The notes beneath the pieces are model-generated. The model saw nothing but the letters and a program-made list of their open reading frames with translations. It searched no databases and was not told where the DNA came from. A program made the translations under genes and the position numbers. This document shows positions 7,740 through 16,463 of a stretch of DNA of 42,500 nt, piece by piece; the stretch's first letter is position 1; each line of letters opens with the position of its first letter. The stretch is taken from assembly GCF_009882915.1 (NCBI RefSeq), contig NZ_WTUW01000002.1, positions 515,808 through 558,307 of the forward strand, read 5' to 3'. The DNA is from Sneathiella litorea (GTDB lineage Bacteria > Pseudomonadota > Alphaproteobacteria > Sneathiellales > Sneathiellaceae).

Positions 7740-9191
7740 TCAAGCCAATCCTGGTGGAGGTAAGAACAAGCCGCCTCGATGGGCCTCAAATGCCGCCCCG
7801 AGTGCCAGAATTTTAGCGTCGTCCTTGCTTCGACCGATGAATTGGACCCCCATGGGCAAAGATTCACGGCTTAATCCCATTGGTAAAGACAGCCCGCATA
7901 GATCAAGCATATTAACAAAACGCCCGAATGTGCTGAGTGGGGTCGAATTCTCGTCAACGTTCAACAGTGCGGGCGCTAATATCGGTGATGTGGGAACGAT
8001 CAACGCATCGAAACTTTTAAAACTTTCCAGGAACTCACCAATTACCCGTCGCTTTATATCCAGCACATCCAGATAATCGGCTGCCATCATCGAACGTCCG
8101 CGTAAAATTCGTTCGCGAATTTCGGGTGCCATATTGGTTCTCGGATCATCTACAACCTCGCGCAGTTCCGCATAACTCTCCGCTGACATGATGCGGCCGG
8201 CATGAAACGAAATTTCCTCCAGCGACATAGGTAAGCTTAGCAGTTCAAATTGAAATCCCATCGCGACAAGATCAACAACAACAGTTTCGAACGCCTCCTT
8301 GATCTGGGGATCGACGGATTCCATCGCATCATCATTGATAACGGCCAATCTTAGCATTTCATTTTGAGGTTTATGTGCTGCAACCACAGACCGGTTTTGG
8401 TATGAGGCACAATATGGATCTAACGGATCTAGTCCTTTCATGATATCAAGCGTAATTGTCAAATCTGAAACCGATCGCGCGAGTGGACCAATAGAGTCAT
8501 GACTTCGTGACAAGACGCGAACGCCCGATCTGCCAATTAAACCAAGTGAGGTCTTCATACCCAGAACTCCGCTGAGGCAAGCAGGAATGCGAACCGACCC
8601 TCCGGTATCCGTGCCTAATGCCAACGGTACCATTCCGGCAGCAACAGCAACTGCAGAACCGCTGGATGAACCACCGGGAACACGATGAGTGATCTGGTCA
8701 AAAGGATTGTGAGGCGTGCCGAGAATTGGGTTCGTACCCCAACCGCCAAAAGCAAACTCTACGGTATGCGTTTTGCCGATGATGATCGCCCCAGCTGCTT
8801 CGAGCTTTTGAACAGCGTGAGCGCTTGATTGAGCGATGTGTTCTGGAAAGGCGCGAGAGCCTGATCCCGTGCGATAGCCTTGAAGATCAAACAGATCCTT
8901 GATGGCAACGGGAATGCCGTCTAATTTAGAAAGACGTTTACCGGTACTTTTATGAGCCTTGTCTCTTTCTCGCGCGAGTTTAAGGGCACGCTCTGCACAT
9001 AAAATGACAAAAGCTCCATGTTGCGGATCCAACGCCCCGATCCTGCCAAGCATGGCTTCGGTCAATTGTTCGGAACTAGTTTTATGGGCGTTCAACGCCT
9101 CCGATAGTTCCGTAGCTGTCGCGAACGGATCATCGTCCCTTTTAAGAGGCGATGCGCTTGGTCCAACTGATCCAGGGAGATTCTCTGTCAT
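7740..9191 (-). CDS. Amidase-signature family hydrolase
   Basis: The 483-residue enzyme has the full Ser-cisSer-Lys triad of the amidase-signature family: Lys98 (IPVAIKDLFD), Ser175 (PGGSSSGSA) and Ser199 (GTDTGGSVRIPA), with the normal 24-residue spacing between the serines. It hydrolyses a C-N amide bond. It is not GatA, since no gatB or gatC is nearby. Its ATG overlaps the stop of the upstream permease by 4 bp, so it is the last gene of an ABC-importer operon and probably acts on the imported solute or a derivative. The TGA (7742-7740) is one base from the IS terminus, so the native 3' end may have been slightly altered. The substrate is unknown. Confidence 0.85.
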   Translation of the reverse strand: MTENLPGSVGPSASPLKRDDDPFATATELSEALNAHKTSSEQLTEAMLGRIGALDPQHGAFVILCAERALKLARERDKAHKSTGKRLSKLDGIPVAIKDLFDLQGYRTGSGSRAFPEHIAQSSAHAVQKLEAAGAIIIGKTHTVEFAFGGWGTNPILGTPHNPFDQITHRVPGGSSSGSAVAVAAGMVPLALGTDTGGSVRIPACLSGVLGMKTSLGLIGRSGVRVLSRSHDSIGPLARSVSDLTITLDIMKGLDPLDPYCASYQNRSVVAAHKPQNEMLRLAVINDDAMESVDPQIKEAFETVVVDLVAMGFQFELLSLPMSLEEISFHAGRIMSAESYAELREVVDDPRTNMAPEIRERILRGRSMMAADYLDVLDIKRRVIGEFLESFKSFDALIVPTSPILAPALLNVDENSTPLSTFGRFVNMLDLCGLSLPMGLSRESLPMGVQFIGRSKDDAKILALGAAFEAHRGGLFLPPPGLA

Positions 9192-9868
9192 AGTGTTCTC
9201 GTTTGCTTAGCTCTTATCCTCGCATCCATAGTGCGTGCGAGAAGCGAAAGCGGCCAGGCGATCAGAAAGTAAAAAACACCTATAGCGACAAAAATGTTGA
9301 GTGGTAAAAAATACTCAGTCGCAAGCGCGCGCCCTTCAAGCATTAACTCATTAACCGTGATCAGCGCACACAATGACGAGTCTTTCAACAATACGATAAA
9401 GGTGACTAACATCGACGGTGAGATTATGCGAACAGCCTGCGGTAAGGTGACAAACCTGAACGCTTGCAAGGGGGTCATACCGACCGCAATAGCCGCCTCG
9501 CGTTGACCGCGATGTATTGCTTCAAGTCCCGCACGAAATACTTCCGCCATCTGTGCCCCAAAGGACAGCCCTAGACCTACAGCTGATGCTGTAAAAGCTG
9601 ACATGGTGACACCAATGCCGGGAAGCCCGAAATAGAGCAGAAAGAGTATAGCAAGGAGTGGAATTCCGCGAAATACAACAACGTATATAGTTGCAACAAA
9701 CCTGAGTAATCGCAGTGGGCTTCGCTGAAAGATCGATAACATAAGCCCGATTGCGAAGGCGACGATAAACCCTGCAAAGGCCAGCGATGCGGATACCAAC
9801 GCAGCATCGGCCATTCTTGGAAACCACTGCGAACCATATTTCACATAAACCTCTAGAAATTCAATCAT
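9188..9868 (-). CDS. Polar amino-acid ABC transporter permease
   Basis: The 226-residue inner-membrane permease is of the HisM/GlnP type, with about five hydrophobic segments and the cytoplasmic EAA loop that contacts the ATPase (HRGQREAAIAVGMTP). Its start overlaps the preceding permease stop by 4 bp and its stop overlaps the amidase start by 4 bp. It presumably forms a heterodimer with the product of 9865-10518. Confidence 0.88.
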   Translation of the reverse strand: MIEFLEVYVKYGSQWFPRMADAALVSASLAFAGFIVAFAIGLMLSIFQRSPLRLLRFVATIYVVVFRGIPLLAILFLLYFGLPGIGVTMSAFTASAVGLGLSFGAQMAEVFRAGLEAIHRGQREAAIAVGMTPLQAFRFVTLPQAVRIISPSMLVTFIVLLKDSSLCALITVNELMLEGRALATEYFLPLNIFVAIGVFYFLIAWPLSLLARTMDARIRAKQTRTL

Positions 9869-10518
9869 CTGCCTACTCCAAAGCGTTTTTCAATTGATTG
9901 AATGGCACGAAAGAGAGGCAGGCTAAGCAAGAGATAGATTCCCGCCGCACAGATATAAATCAGTGTCGTCTCAAAGGTTGATGTGACAAGTGTTCGAGCG
10001 AAAAACATTATTTCCGGGGCAGCTATGGCAGAGGCGATGGATGTATCTTTCAGGAGTTGAATTGCATAATTGCCAAGCGGAGGTAGAGCAATGCGGATTG
10101 CCTGCGGAGCAAGTATCAGGCGAATAGTTTGGTAAGGTGTCATGCCGATTGCAATTGCAGCTTCTCGCTGACCTGAATGCAGCGCCGAGAAACCGGCGCG
10201 GAAGACATCACACAGTACTGCCCCTCCGATAAGGCCAAGCCCCAGGATGGCGGCAGTTACTGAACCAAGCCGCAATCCCACTGATCCCAATCCGAAATAA
10301 ATAATGAACAGGATAGCAAGAGCGGGAATATTTCGAAATAATTCTACATAAACGTCTATGGTGAAGCGTAATAACTTCCATTTTGTAAAACTACGCACCA
10401 CACCGAGTAATAGACCAAGCAACACAGCTATAATTAGTGCTCCTAACGTCACCGAAATAGTGACACTAATGCCGCCCAATAACGCAATCAGTATATGTTG
10501 TATTTTATCCAGCATCAT
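9865..10518 (-). CDS. Polar amino-acid ABC transporter permease
   Basis: This 217-residue permease is related to its neighbour, with the EAA motif HSGQREAAIAIGMTPYQ and several hydrophobic helices. Two adjacent ATG codons (MML) begin the frame. The ATPase gene ends 6 bp upstream and the second permease overlaps its end by 4 bp, so the genes are co-transcribed. Together with the other permease it forms the membrane channel of a family 3-type importer. Confidence 0.88.
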   Translation of the reverse strand: MMLDKIQHILIALLGGISVTISVTLGALIIAVLLGLLLGVVRSFTKWKLLRFTIDVYVELFRNIPALAILFIIYFGLGSVGLRLGSVTAAILGLGLIGGAVLCDVFRAGFSALHSGQREAAIAIGMTPYQTIRLILAPQAIRIALPPLGNYAIQLLKDTSIASAIAAPEIMFFARTLVTSTFETTLIYICAAGIYLLLSLPLFRAIQSIEKRFGVGR

Positions 10519-10524
10519 GCGCCC

Positions 10525-11286
10525 CTATTTTTCAATTTTACTCAGAAAGACGCGGGTGCGCTCTGCTTGGGGATTGGTAATTAGCTCCCGTGCCGGGCCT
10601 TCTTCCACAACGACACCGCCATCCATAAAAATCACCCGATCTGCTATGTCCCGGGCAAAATTGATTTCATGGGTTACAAGCAGCATGGTGCGCCCTTCAT
10701 CGGCTAATTCCTGAATAACATTGAGAACTTCTCCAACAAGCTCCGGGTCAAGTGCAGAGGTAGGTTCATCGAACAAGAGGAGCTTGGGGCGCTGAGCCAG
10801 TGCACGGGCAATCGCGACACGCTGTTGCTGTCCTCCGGACAGCAAGCCCGGAAAAGTGTTAGCCTTATTACCAAGATGAACTTTCTCCAGCATATCCATG
10901 GCAATTTCAGACGCCTCATTTGATGGCACGCCTTGTACTTTACGAAGGCCAATGGAAACATTTTCAAGCACCGTCAAATGCGGCCAGAGATAAAAGAGCT
11001 GAAATACCATCCCCATTTGCGCCCGTTGCGGGGCTAATTCAGCATCGCTCATTAATCGATCAGAACCGGGCTTAACGCCAACCCTCTCTCCGTCTAGAAT
11101 GATGTGACCTCTGCTTGGCTTTTCCAGGAAATTCACGCAGCGTAAACAAGTGGATTTACCTGATCCCGATGGGCCGATCACTGCAACTTTTTCACCTTTT
11201 GATACAGAAAAATCGATTCCTTTAAGGACCTCAAGAGAACCATAGGACTTGTGCAGATCTTTGATTTGTAGAAGGGGAGATTCCAT
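10525..11286 (-). CDS. Polar amino-acid ABC transporter ATPase
   Basis: The 253-residue ATPase is of the GlnQ/HisP class. Walker A is GPSGSGKST (about 39-47), then a Q-loop in VFQLFYLWPHLTVLENV, signature LSGGQQQR, Walker B LLLFDEPTSALD and the H-loop histidine in VTHEINFA. It energises the two permeases that follow. An intercistronic hairpin lies between it and the binding-protein gene upstream. Confidence 0.92.
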   Translation of the reverse strand: MESPLLQIKDLHKSYGSLEVLKGIDFSVSKGEKVAVIGPSGSGKSTCLRCVNFLEKPSRGHIILDGERVGVKPGSDRLMSDAELAPQRAQMGMVFQLFYLWPHLTVLENVSIGLRKVQGVPSNEASEIAMDMLEKVHLGNKANTFPGLLSGGQQQRVAIARALAQRPKLLLFDEPTSALDPELVGEVLNVIQELADEGRTMLLVTHEINFARDIADRVIFMDGGVVVEEGPARELITNPQAERTRVFLSKIEK

Positions 11287-11324
11287 GATCGCCTCTCAGG
11301 TTTTTAAATTTTTCTGGATTTATG

Positions 11325-11351
11325 GGCCTGATTTGACCCGATAGACAGGCC
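11325..11351 (-). promoter_or_regulatory. Intercistronic hairpin between binding protein and ATPase genes
   Basis: GGCCTG (11325-11330) and CAGGCC (11346-11351) form a 6-bp stem with a 15-base loop in the 108-bp gap between the substrate-binding gene and the ATPase gene. On the minus strand it is followed by an A/T-rich run. Such hairpins often limit expression of downstream transporter genes relative to the binding protein. The stem is short. Confidence 0.35.
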
Positions 11352-11394
11352 GGAAGATATCTCCCGATCTGCCTTATCGTTGTCAAAGGAGGTA

Positions 11395-12252
11395 TTAATT
11401 ACAGGTAGGCAACTGATAGCCTTCAGGTCGATCAACACCAGCCCTGAAATTTTCTCCTGCCGGTGTGTACCAGACATCAGCAACCAGCCCGTATCTGGTG
11501 CCGATTTCTTTCATCTCACATGTTTGCCACATGTCCTTGATGACGGCATTCACAGCTTCAGCGAGTTCCGGGTTGTCTTTATTCATACCAACAACCACCT
11601 GTCCGAGCCCTGTGAGCAACCGAAAATCCTCATTCTGATCTGAAAAAGCGAGGAAATGCATTCCCCAATCTGGATTTTGACTTATGGCGAAAGCTACGAC
11701 TGGCGGATCACCGATAACCGCATCAATACGGCCCGCAATAAGGTCCCGAACCGCCGCATCAGAAGTGTCGTAAAGAGACAATTCAAGACCTTTTATTTTT
11801 CGTAACTCCGGCACAAACGAGAAACCGGTAATAGTTCCCACTTTTCTGCCTTCCAGATCAGACAATTTGTCCCAATTATTATCCTTCGACTGCATGATCC
11901 CATTCTTGAAGTAGTGGAGTGGCTCAGAAAGAGTCATGATTTCAGTACGTTGCTTTGTCCAACCCATAGTACCCAGCATCGCGTCAACGCGGCCAGACTG
12001 GACTGATGCAATGGTGCCTGACCATTCCATCAGTGCGGGTGTAATTGGAATGCCCATTTTTTCCGAGATTTTTTGCATTATCTCGCCATCGTATCCAATC
12101 ATCTTACCGTCTTGCCATCCAGAACCCGGCATATCACCTGTAAAAGCGATTGTTAGTTTACCATCGCTGACTGTATTTATATCAGCGGCAAGCGAAGGCG
12201 TTGACATACTTACGGCGATAAAGCCATACATCAGTAATTGACTGATTTTCAT
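11395..12252 (-). CDS. Amino-acid ABC transporter substrate-binding protein (family 3)
   Basis: The 285-residue periplasmic protein has a signal peptide (MKISQLLMYGFIAVSMS, probable cleavage after SLA) and the bilobal SBP family 3 pattern, with YDGEIMQKISEKMGI in lobe 1 and VGTITGFSF at the phosphate-like binding loop. It would deliver a polar amino-acid-like ligand to the two permeases. I chose the ATG at 12252, with GGAG seven bases upstream, over an in-frame TTG further up that would disturb the signal peptide. It is the first gene of the importer-amidase operon, divergent from an AraC-family regulator. Two Cys near the C-terminus could form a disulfide. Confidence 0.88.
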   Translation of the reverse strand: MKISQLLMYGFIAVSMSTPSLAADINTVSDGKLTIAFTGDMPGSGWQDGKMIGYDGEIMQKISEKMGIPITPALMEWSGTIASVQSGRVDAMLGTMGWTKQRTEIMTLSEPLHYFKNGIMQSKDNNWDKLSDLEGRKVGTITGFSFVPELRKIKGLELSLYDTSDAAVRDLIAGRIDAVIGDPPVVAFAISQNPDWGMHFLAFSDQNEDFRLLTGLGQVVVGMNKDNPELAEAVNAVIKDMWQTCEMKEIGTRYGLVADVWYTPAGENFRAGVDRPEGYQLPTCN

Positions 12253-12346
12253 AATATTCTCCATTTGACTATCTATGACTAGCGGCAAAGCCTGCCATTA
12301 TTTGTGATATCCATCTGGGCACCTAATCGCTGAGCTTGATTGACTA

Positions 12347-12359
12347 ACTTCGCCGAAGT
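12347..12359. promoter_or_regulatory. 13-bp palindrome in divergent promoter region
   Basis: ACTTCGCCGAAGT has perfect 6-bp arms around one central base. It lies in the 148-bp gap between the divergent substrate-binding gene and the regulator gene at 12401, about 42 bp before the regulator's start. It could be an operator. AraC-family sites are usually direct repeats, so the link to that protein is weak. Confidence 0.3.
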
Positions 12360-12400
12360 GCATAATGTTTCCGACATAAAGTGAGCGAAGGAATACATGA

Positions 12401-13420
12401 ATGCCGGATACAGCTTTACGCGTAGGATTTGTTCTTTGTGCTGAATTTGCACTAATGTCTTTGACAGGCTTTATCGAAGCACTTCGCCATGCAGCAGACT
12501 TAGGTGACCGCGGTCGTAAAATTTATTGTTCTTGGACTACTATGTCTCCGCAAAAAAAGACAGTAAAGTCGAGTTGTGGTATCATCATAAATCCAGATAC
12601 GGATCTTATCGATGCAGACAATTTTGACTGCATTGTTATTATTGGTCCACTACTCTCCGGCATTGACGATGTCCCGCAAATCGTGCACGGATATCTAAGA
12701 CGCGCACATCAACGGGGTAAGTTGGTCGCAGGACTATGTACCGGTTCTTTCGTCTTGGCGGATGCAGGCTTGATGAAGGGACGAATTGCTTGCCTGCACC
12801 CCTACCATTTACAGGACTACAAAGAACTCCATCCCAAGCTGCGATTTACGTTGAAGCATGATTATTTGGAAGAAAGAAATATCGCCACCGTACCAGGCGG
12901 ATTGTCAGTGGTCAGCTTTGCGACAAACCTGATTTCACGCCACTGCGGTAGATCTAGAGCCGCGAAATCTGTTTTTCAAATGACTATGTCCGAGACTGGT
13001 CTAGATTCAGATTTCAACGCTATTGTCGCACTCGATAAGCAACATATTGGTGATCATCGCATTAGGAAAGCAACGATCATTATGGAACGCGAAATGTTTT
13101 CACCAGGTACAGTTGCTTCTGTCGCAGAACGATTGGGTCTCAGCGAACGACAAATGGAGCGGCTATTCCAAAAAACATTATCAATGACGCCGAAAGCATA
13201 TTGGACTGCGATACGTATCAAATATGGCAAATGGTGTCTACTCAACACACAAAAAACGATCACTGAAATTGCACTTTTGACTGGATTTGCGGATTGCGCC
13301 CATTTCATAAAGCAATTTCGTAAAGTTTATGGTGAAACGCCTGGACATATGCGACGTTTACATGCGCAAAAAAGTGACTTAGCGCTGACCCGCCTAGAGT
13401 CAAATTCAGATAGATTTTAG
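12401..13420 (+). CDS. GlxA-type AraC-family transcriptional regulator
   Basis: The 339-residue protein has a DJ-1/PfpI-like N-terminal domain (about 6-180) with the nucleophile elbow GLCTGSFVLADAGLM, including its Cys, and a C-terminal AraC double helix-turn-helix (VASVAERLGLSERQMERLF and ITEIALLTGFADCAHF). The start ATG has GAAGGA about 9 bases upstream. It is divergent from the ABC importer-amidase operon and is the natural candidate regulator of it; proteins of this group often sense quaternary amines or amino-acid derivatives. The other neighbour (TRAP genes) converges on it. Confidence 0.88.
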   Translation: MPDTALRVGFVLCAEFALMSLTGFIEALRHAADLGDRGRKIYCSWTTMSPQKKTVKSSCGIIINPDTDLIDADNFDCIVIIGPLLSGIDDVPQIVHGYLRRAHQRGKLVAGLCTGSFVLADAGLMKGRIACLHPYHLQDYKELHPKLRFTLKHDYLEERNIATVPGGLSVVSFATNLISRHCGRSRAAKSVFQMTMSETGLDSDFNAIVALDKQHIGDHRIRKATIIMEREMFSPGTVASVAERLGLSERQMERLFQKTLSMTPKAYWTAIRIKYGKWCLLNTQKTITEIALLTGFADCAHFIKQFRKVYGETPGHMRRLHAQKSDLALTRLESNSDRF

Positions 13421-13544
13421 CCACCGATGCTTTAAAATAAAAATTGCGCCAATAGGGAGGCAATCTCCTAACTGGTAATTTTCCTACTCAATCAACCCAT
13501 ATATTAAAGTCTTCTTAGAGCTTTAGTTCGTCATTTTTTCTTAT

Positions 13545-14849
13545 TTAGGAATAAAGTTCCGAGGGTAGCCAAAGAGCGATATTAGGAAGAAATGTTATTA
13601 AAATTGCCGCTAGACACATAAGTAAGAAAAAAGGGAATGCACTTTTTGCAATTGTGAGAATATCAATTCCACTCATCCCATGAATGATAAAAAGGTTAAA
13701 ACCGACCGGCGGAGTCATTTGCCCAAGCTCCACCATTATCACCAAAAATATCCCAAACCAAAGTGGATCAATGCCGGCCGCTAAGATCAATGGTAATGTA
13801 ATCGGTAAGGTCATTACTGTGATTGAAATGCCATCAAGTAAAAGCCCCAACAACATATAGAAAAGAGAGAGAACAAAAATCAATCCAAGAGGGCTTAGAT
13901 CTAAACTACCAATAAAGGTCGCAACATCTTGCGGGATATGAAGGAAACCCATTGTTGTAGACAAGAAACCCGCTGCTGCCAGTAATGTACAAATCATACA
14001 AGCCGTTGATACCGCTCCATACAAGGATTCTTTAATAAGGGAAAAAGATAGCTCCCCTCTAATAGTTATGAGAAAAAGCGCACCGGCAACCCCAATTGCA
14101 GCTGATTCCGAGGGGGTGGCATATCCGCTATAAATGGTTCCTAACACTAACACGATTAAAGCAAAAATCGGACCTAAATCCCAAATACCCGACAATAAGG
14201 TGGCTCCATCAGCCTCGGCGATAGGGGCTAGGTTTTTATCAACCGCGGAACAAACTGAAATATAGGCACTATAAAGTAATGCAATAAGAAGACCGGGAAA
14301 AATACCTGCCGCAAACAATTTAATGATAGAGACTTCAGCCAACAACCCATAAATAATCATAATGATCGAAGGGGGAATTAGCAGCCCAAGTGTGCCGGCT
14401 CCAGCAAGTGAACCAACAGCTAAGCGCTTGTCATATCCACGTTTATCAAGTTCACCTAGCATTATTTTGCCAATTGTCGCAGTGGTCGCGGCACTTGAAC
14501 CTGAGACGGCCGCAAACATTGCACTTCCAACAACATTGGTATGAAGAAGCCCGCCTGGAAGGTGTCGCAAAAAAGGTATTAATCCTCTAAACAATTGATC
14601 AATCAATGACGACTTATAAACAATTTCTCCCATCCATAAGAATAACGGAATCGCCGACAATTCCCATGAACTAGATGCCCGAATCATAATGCGTGACATG
14701 GTGACGCCTATTCGGTGTAAATCAAAATCTAAGAAAATAGCCAAGCTAACGACACATACGCATAAAATCGAAATGAAAATGGTTGTGCCCGAAGCTAGAA
14801 AAGCGATTAAGATTAATAAAACTATAAAAGAAGCTGAGCCTGCATCCAT
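13545..14849 (-). CDS. dctM: TRAP transporter large permease (DctM)
   Basis: The 434-residue, very hydrophobic protein has the many transmembrane segments of the DctM subunit of a tripartite ATP-independent periplasmic transporter. Typical motifs are GSAMFAAVSGSSAATTATIG and TPPVGFNLF near the C-terminus. It uses an ion gradient to drive uptake of a ligand delivered by DctP. It begins 4 bp after dctQ and ends the dctPQM set. The 124 bp to the converging regulator gene show no clear terminator. Confidence 0.9.
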   Translation of the reverse strand: MDAGSASFIVLLILIAFLASGTTIFISILCVCVVSLAIFLDFDLHRIGVTMSRIMIRASSSWELSAIPLFLWMGEIVYKSSLIDQLFRGLIPFLRHLPGGLLHTNVVGSAMFAAVSGSSAATTATIGKIMLGELDKRGYDKRLAVGSLAGAGTLGLLIPPSIIMIIYGLLAEVSIIKLFAAGIFPGLLIALLYSAYISVCSAVDKNLAPIAEADGATLLSGIWDLGPIFALIVLVLGTIYSGYATPSESAAIGVAGALFLITIRGELSFSLIKESLYGAVSTACMICTLLAAAGFLSTTMGFLHIPQDVATFIGSLDLSPLGLIFVLSLFYMLLGLLLDGISITVMTLPITLPLILAAGIDPLWFGIFLVIMVELGQMTPPVGFNLFIIHGMSGIDILTIAKSAFPFFLLMCLAAILITFLPNIALWLPSELYS

Positions 14850-14853
14850 GATA

Positions 14854-15348
14854 CTAATACTCCTTCACTATGAGGAGGGAGATATTAATCCAGAGGGATT
14901 CAAAGACACGCAAAAGAAAGACAAAAACGCCAATTAAAAGTAAGCCTTCGGGAATAAACTGGGGAACTTCAGCCACAGATGAAGACACTGTACCGCGATA
15001 AAAATGATTAATAACGCTTCGCCCAATATAGTAAAATAAAATAGATCCAATAACGCTACAGGCGAGATTAGAGAATAGTTCAAAAAACAAACGGTTTCTT
15101 TTGGAAAAGTTGTCTTTTAGGATCGTAACTTCGATTAATGCTCTTTTATGAAAAGTTTCCCCTAGCGCAAGAAAAGCAAGAGAAGCAACAGCATATCCAA
15201 CGAATTCATCAAGTACAAATGTTGAAGTATCAAAGGAATTGCGAAGAATAATTTCTAAAATAATATGTAAAAACATCCCGCATAACATAATGACAGCAAG
15301 GCTATTCGCTAATTTCGAGATGGAGTCTATTATCTTATGGGCATACAT
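14854..15348 (-). CDS. dctQ: TRAP transporter small permease (DctQ)
   Basis: The 164-residue membrane protein has about four hydrophobic segments and the DctQ pattern (LDEFVGYAVASLAFLALG, followed by a loop and a charged FSKRNR stretch). It forms the membrane complex with DctM. It follows dctP after a 67-bp gap that holds a strong hairpin, and precedes dctM by 4 bp. Confidence 0.85.
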   Translation of the reverse strand: MYAHKIIDSISKLANSLAVIMLCGMFLHIILEIILRNSFDTSTFVLDEFVGYAVASLAFLALGETFHKRALIEVTILKDNFSKRNRLFFELFSNLACSVIGSILFYYIGRSVINHFYRGTVSSSVAEVPQFIPEGLLLIGVFVFLLRVFESLWINISLLIVKEY

Positions 15349-15373
15349 AATTTCATATTTTTCGCAATAAATT

Positions 15374-15406
15374 GGATACCAAGGTGATAATTCCCCTCTG
15401 GTATCC
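15374..15406 (-). promoter_or_regulatory. Intercistronic hairpin between dctP and dctQ
   Basis: GGATACCA (15374-15381) and TGGTATCC (15399-15406) form a perfect 8-bp stem, with a further AGG/CCT pairing inside the loop. No good T-run follows on the minus strand. It lies just after the dctP stop. It probably stabilises the dctP message or partly stops transcription, so that the binding protein is made in excess over the permeases. Confidence 0.55.
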
Positions 15407-15415
15407 TAATTTTTA

Positions 15416-16411
15416 TTAGTATGAACGACCTACTTTGTCACTATAGGCCTTAATGATCATTTCACCTCTTGGTCCAGCTGTTTCTTTCCAGTCACTAATG
15501 ACTTTAGTTGCAGCTTTTGCTAAGTGCGCTTGAAGCTCAGGAGATATCTCTTCAACGATCGTAACGTTATTTTCCTTTAGAGTTTTATAGTTACCTTGCA
15601 CTCGCTCCAACAAAGCAGCCCAGTTGCGTTCATCCGCTTGTTTTGCAGCTGCTAAAATTGCATCTTGTTTTTCTTTGCTCATATTATCAAAGGCGTCACC
15701 ATTTATATGCACAAAATTCAGAGGCATTGCATAGTTGACCTCCGTGAAGTGACTTAAGTGCTCCCAGAATTTCGCATTCACGCCACCTTCAGCTGATGTC
15801 AAAACACCTTGTATTCCATTTGTTGCAAGTTGTGGCACCACATCAGCCCAAGAAAGTTGTATCGGTGAAGCTTCTGCCTCGATCAATGTGCGTGTACCAT
15901 TTGCATCATAAGTACGCATCTTGAGGCCTTTAATTGCGTCGACCGTATCGACCGGATTTTTGGCCCAAAGTCCGGACGCGGGCCAAGGGGAGGCATACAA
16001 CAAGCGTTGGCCATTTTTCTTGAAGAATTCTTCATATGCAGGGAGTGAAATTGTGTAGAGAGTACGAGCTTCCTCAGCATTTGCAGCTAAAAACGGCAGC
16101 GAACTCAAAAGAAAAATAGAGTCAGAACCCGCAAGAACGCCTCCAATTGTATCGGCAATAGGAACAGCACCATCACCAACTGCATCAAGATTATCTTTTG
16201 ATTTAAAACCAAGACTGCCACCTAAATGCAAAGTGATTTCTACAGCGCCATTTGAGAGTTCCTTTACCTTATTTGCAAAGAACGTGTCGCCTTGACCGTG
16301 AATTGAATGCGCTTCATATTCATTTGTCATGTCGAGCTTCGTAACTGCTAAGGCTGGGGTTGCAAATACGCCAAAAGCTAATGCAACTGCTAAAACTGAT
16401 CTTAAAGCCAT
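15416..16411 (-). CDS. dctP: TRAP transporter substrate-binding protein (DctP)
   Basis: The 331-residue periplasmic binding protein has a clear signal peptide (MALRSVLAVALAFGVF, cleavage after ALA). The motif KGLKMRTYD carries Arg166, which matches the conserved arginine that binds the carboxylate of ligands in this family. The ligand is therefore probably a carboxylate. The ATG has GGTGAGG about 9 bases upstream. It lies 52 bp downstream of the hydantoinase B-type gene in the same direction, so import and ring opening or amide chemistry are probably co-expressed. Confidence 0.9.
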   Translation of the reverse strand: MALRSVLAVALAFGVFATPALAVTKLDMTNEYEAHSIHGQGDTFFANKVKELSNGAVEITLHLGGSLGFKSKDNLDAVGDGAVPIADTIGGVLAGSDSIFLLSSLPFLAANAEEARTLYTISLPAYEEFFKKNGQRLLYASPWPASGLWAKNPVDTVDAIKGLKMRTYDANGTRTLIEAEASPIQLSWADVVPQLATNGIQGVLTSAEGGVNAKFWEHLSHFTEVNYAMPLNFVHINGDAFDNMSKEKQDAILAAAKQADERNWAALLERVQGNYKTLKENNVTIVEEISPELQAHLAKAATKVISDWKETAGPRGEMIIKAYSDKVGRSY

Positions 16412-16463
16412 TATAAAACCTCACCTATTTAATTTAATAAAGAAAGATGTTGAAACGCACTTA

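Noticed and set aside
11384-11395. AAAGGAGGT on the plus strand as a ribosome binding site
   Set aside because: The following plus-strand frame lies antisense to the substrate-binding gene and has no plausible product.
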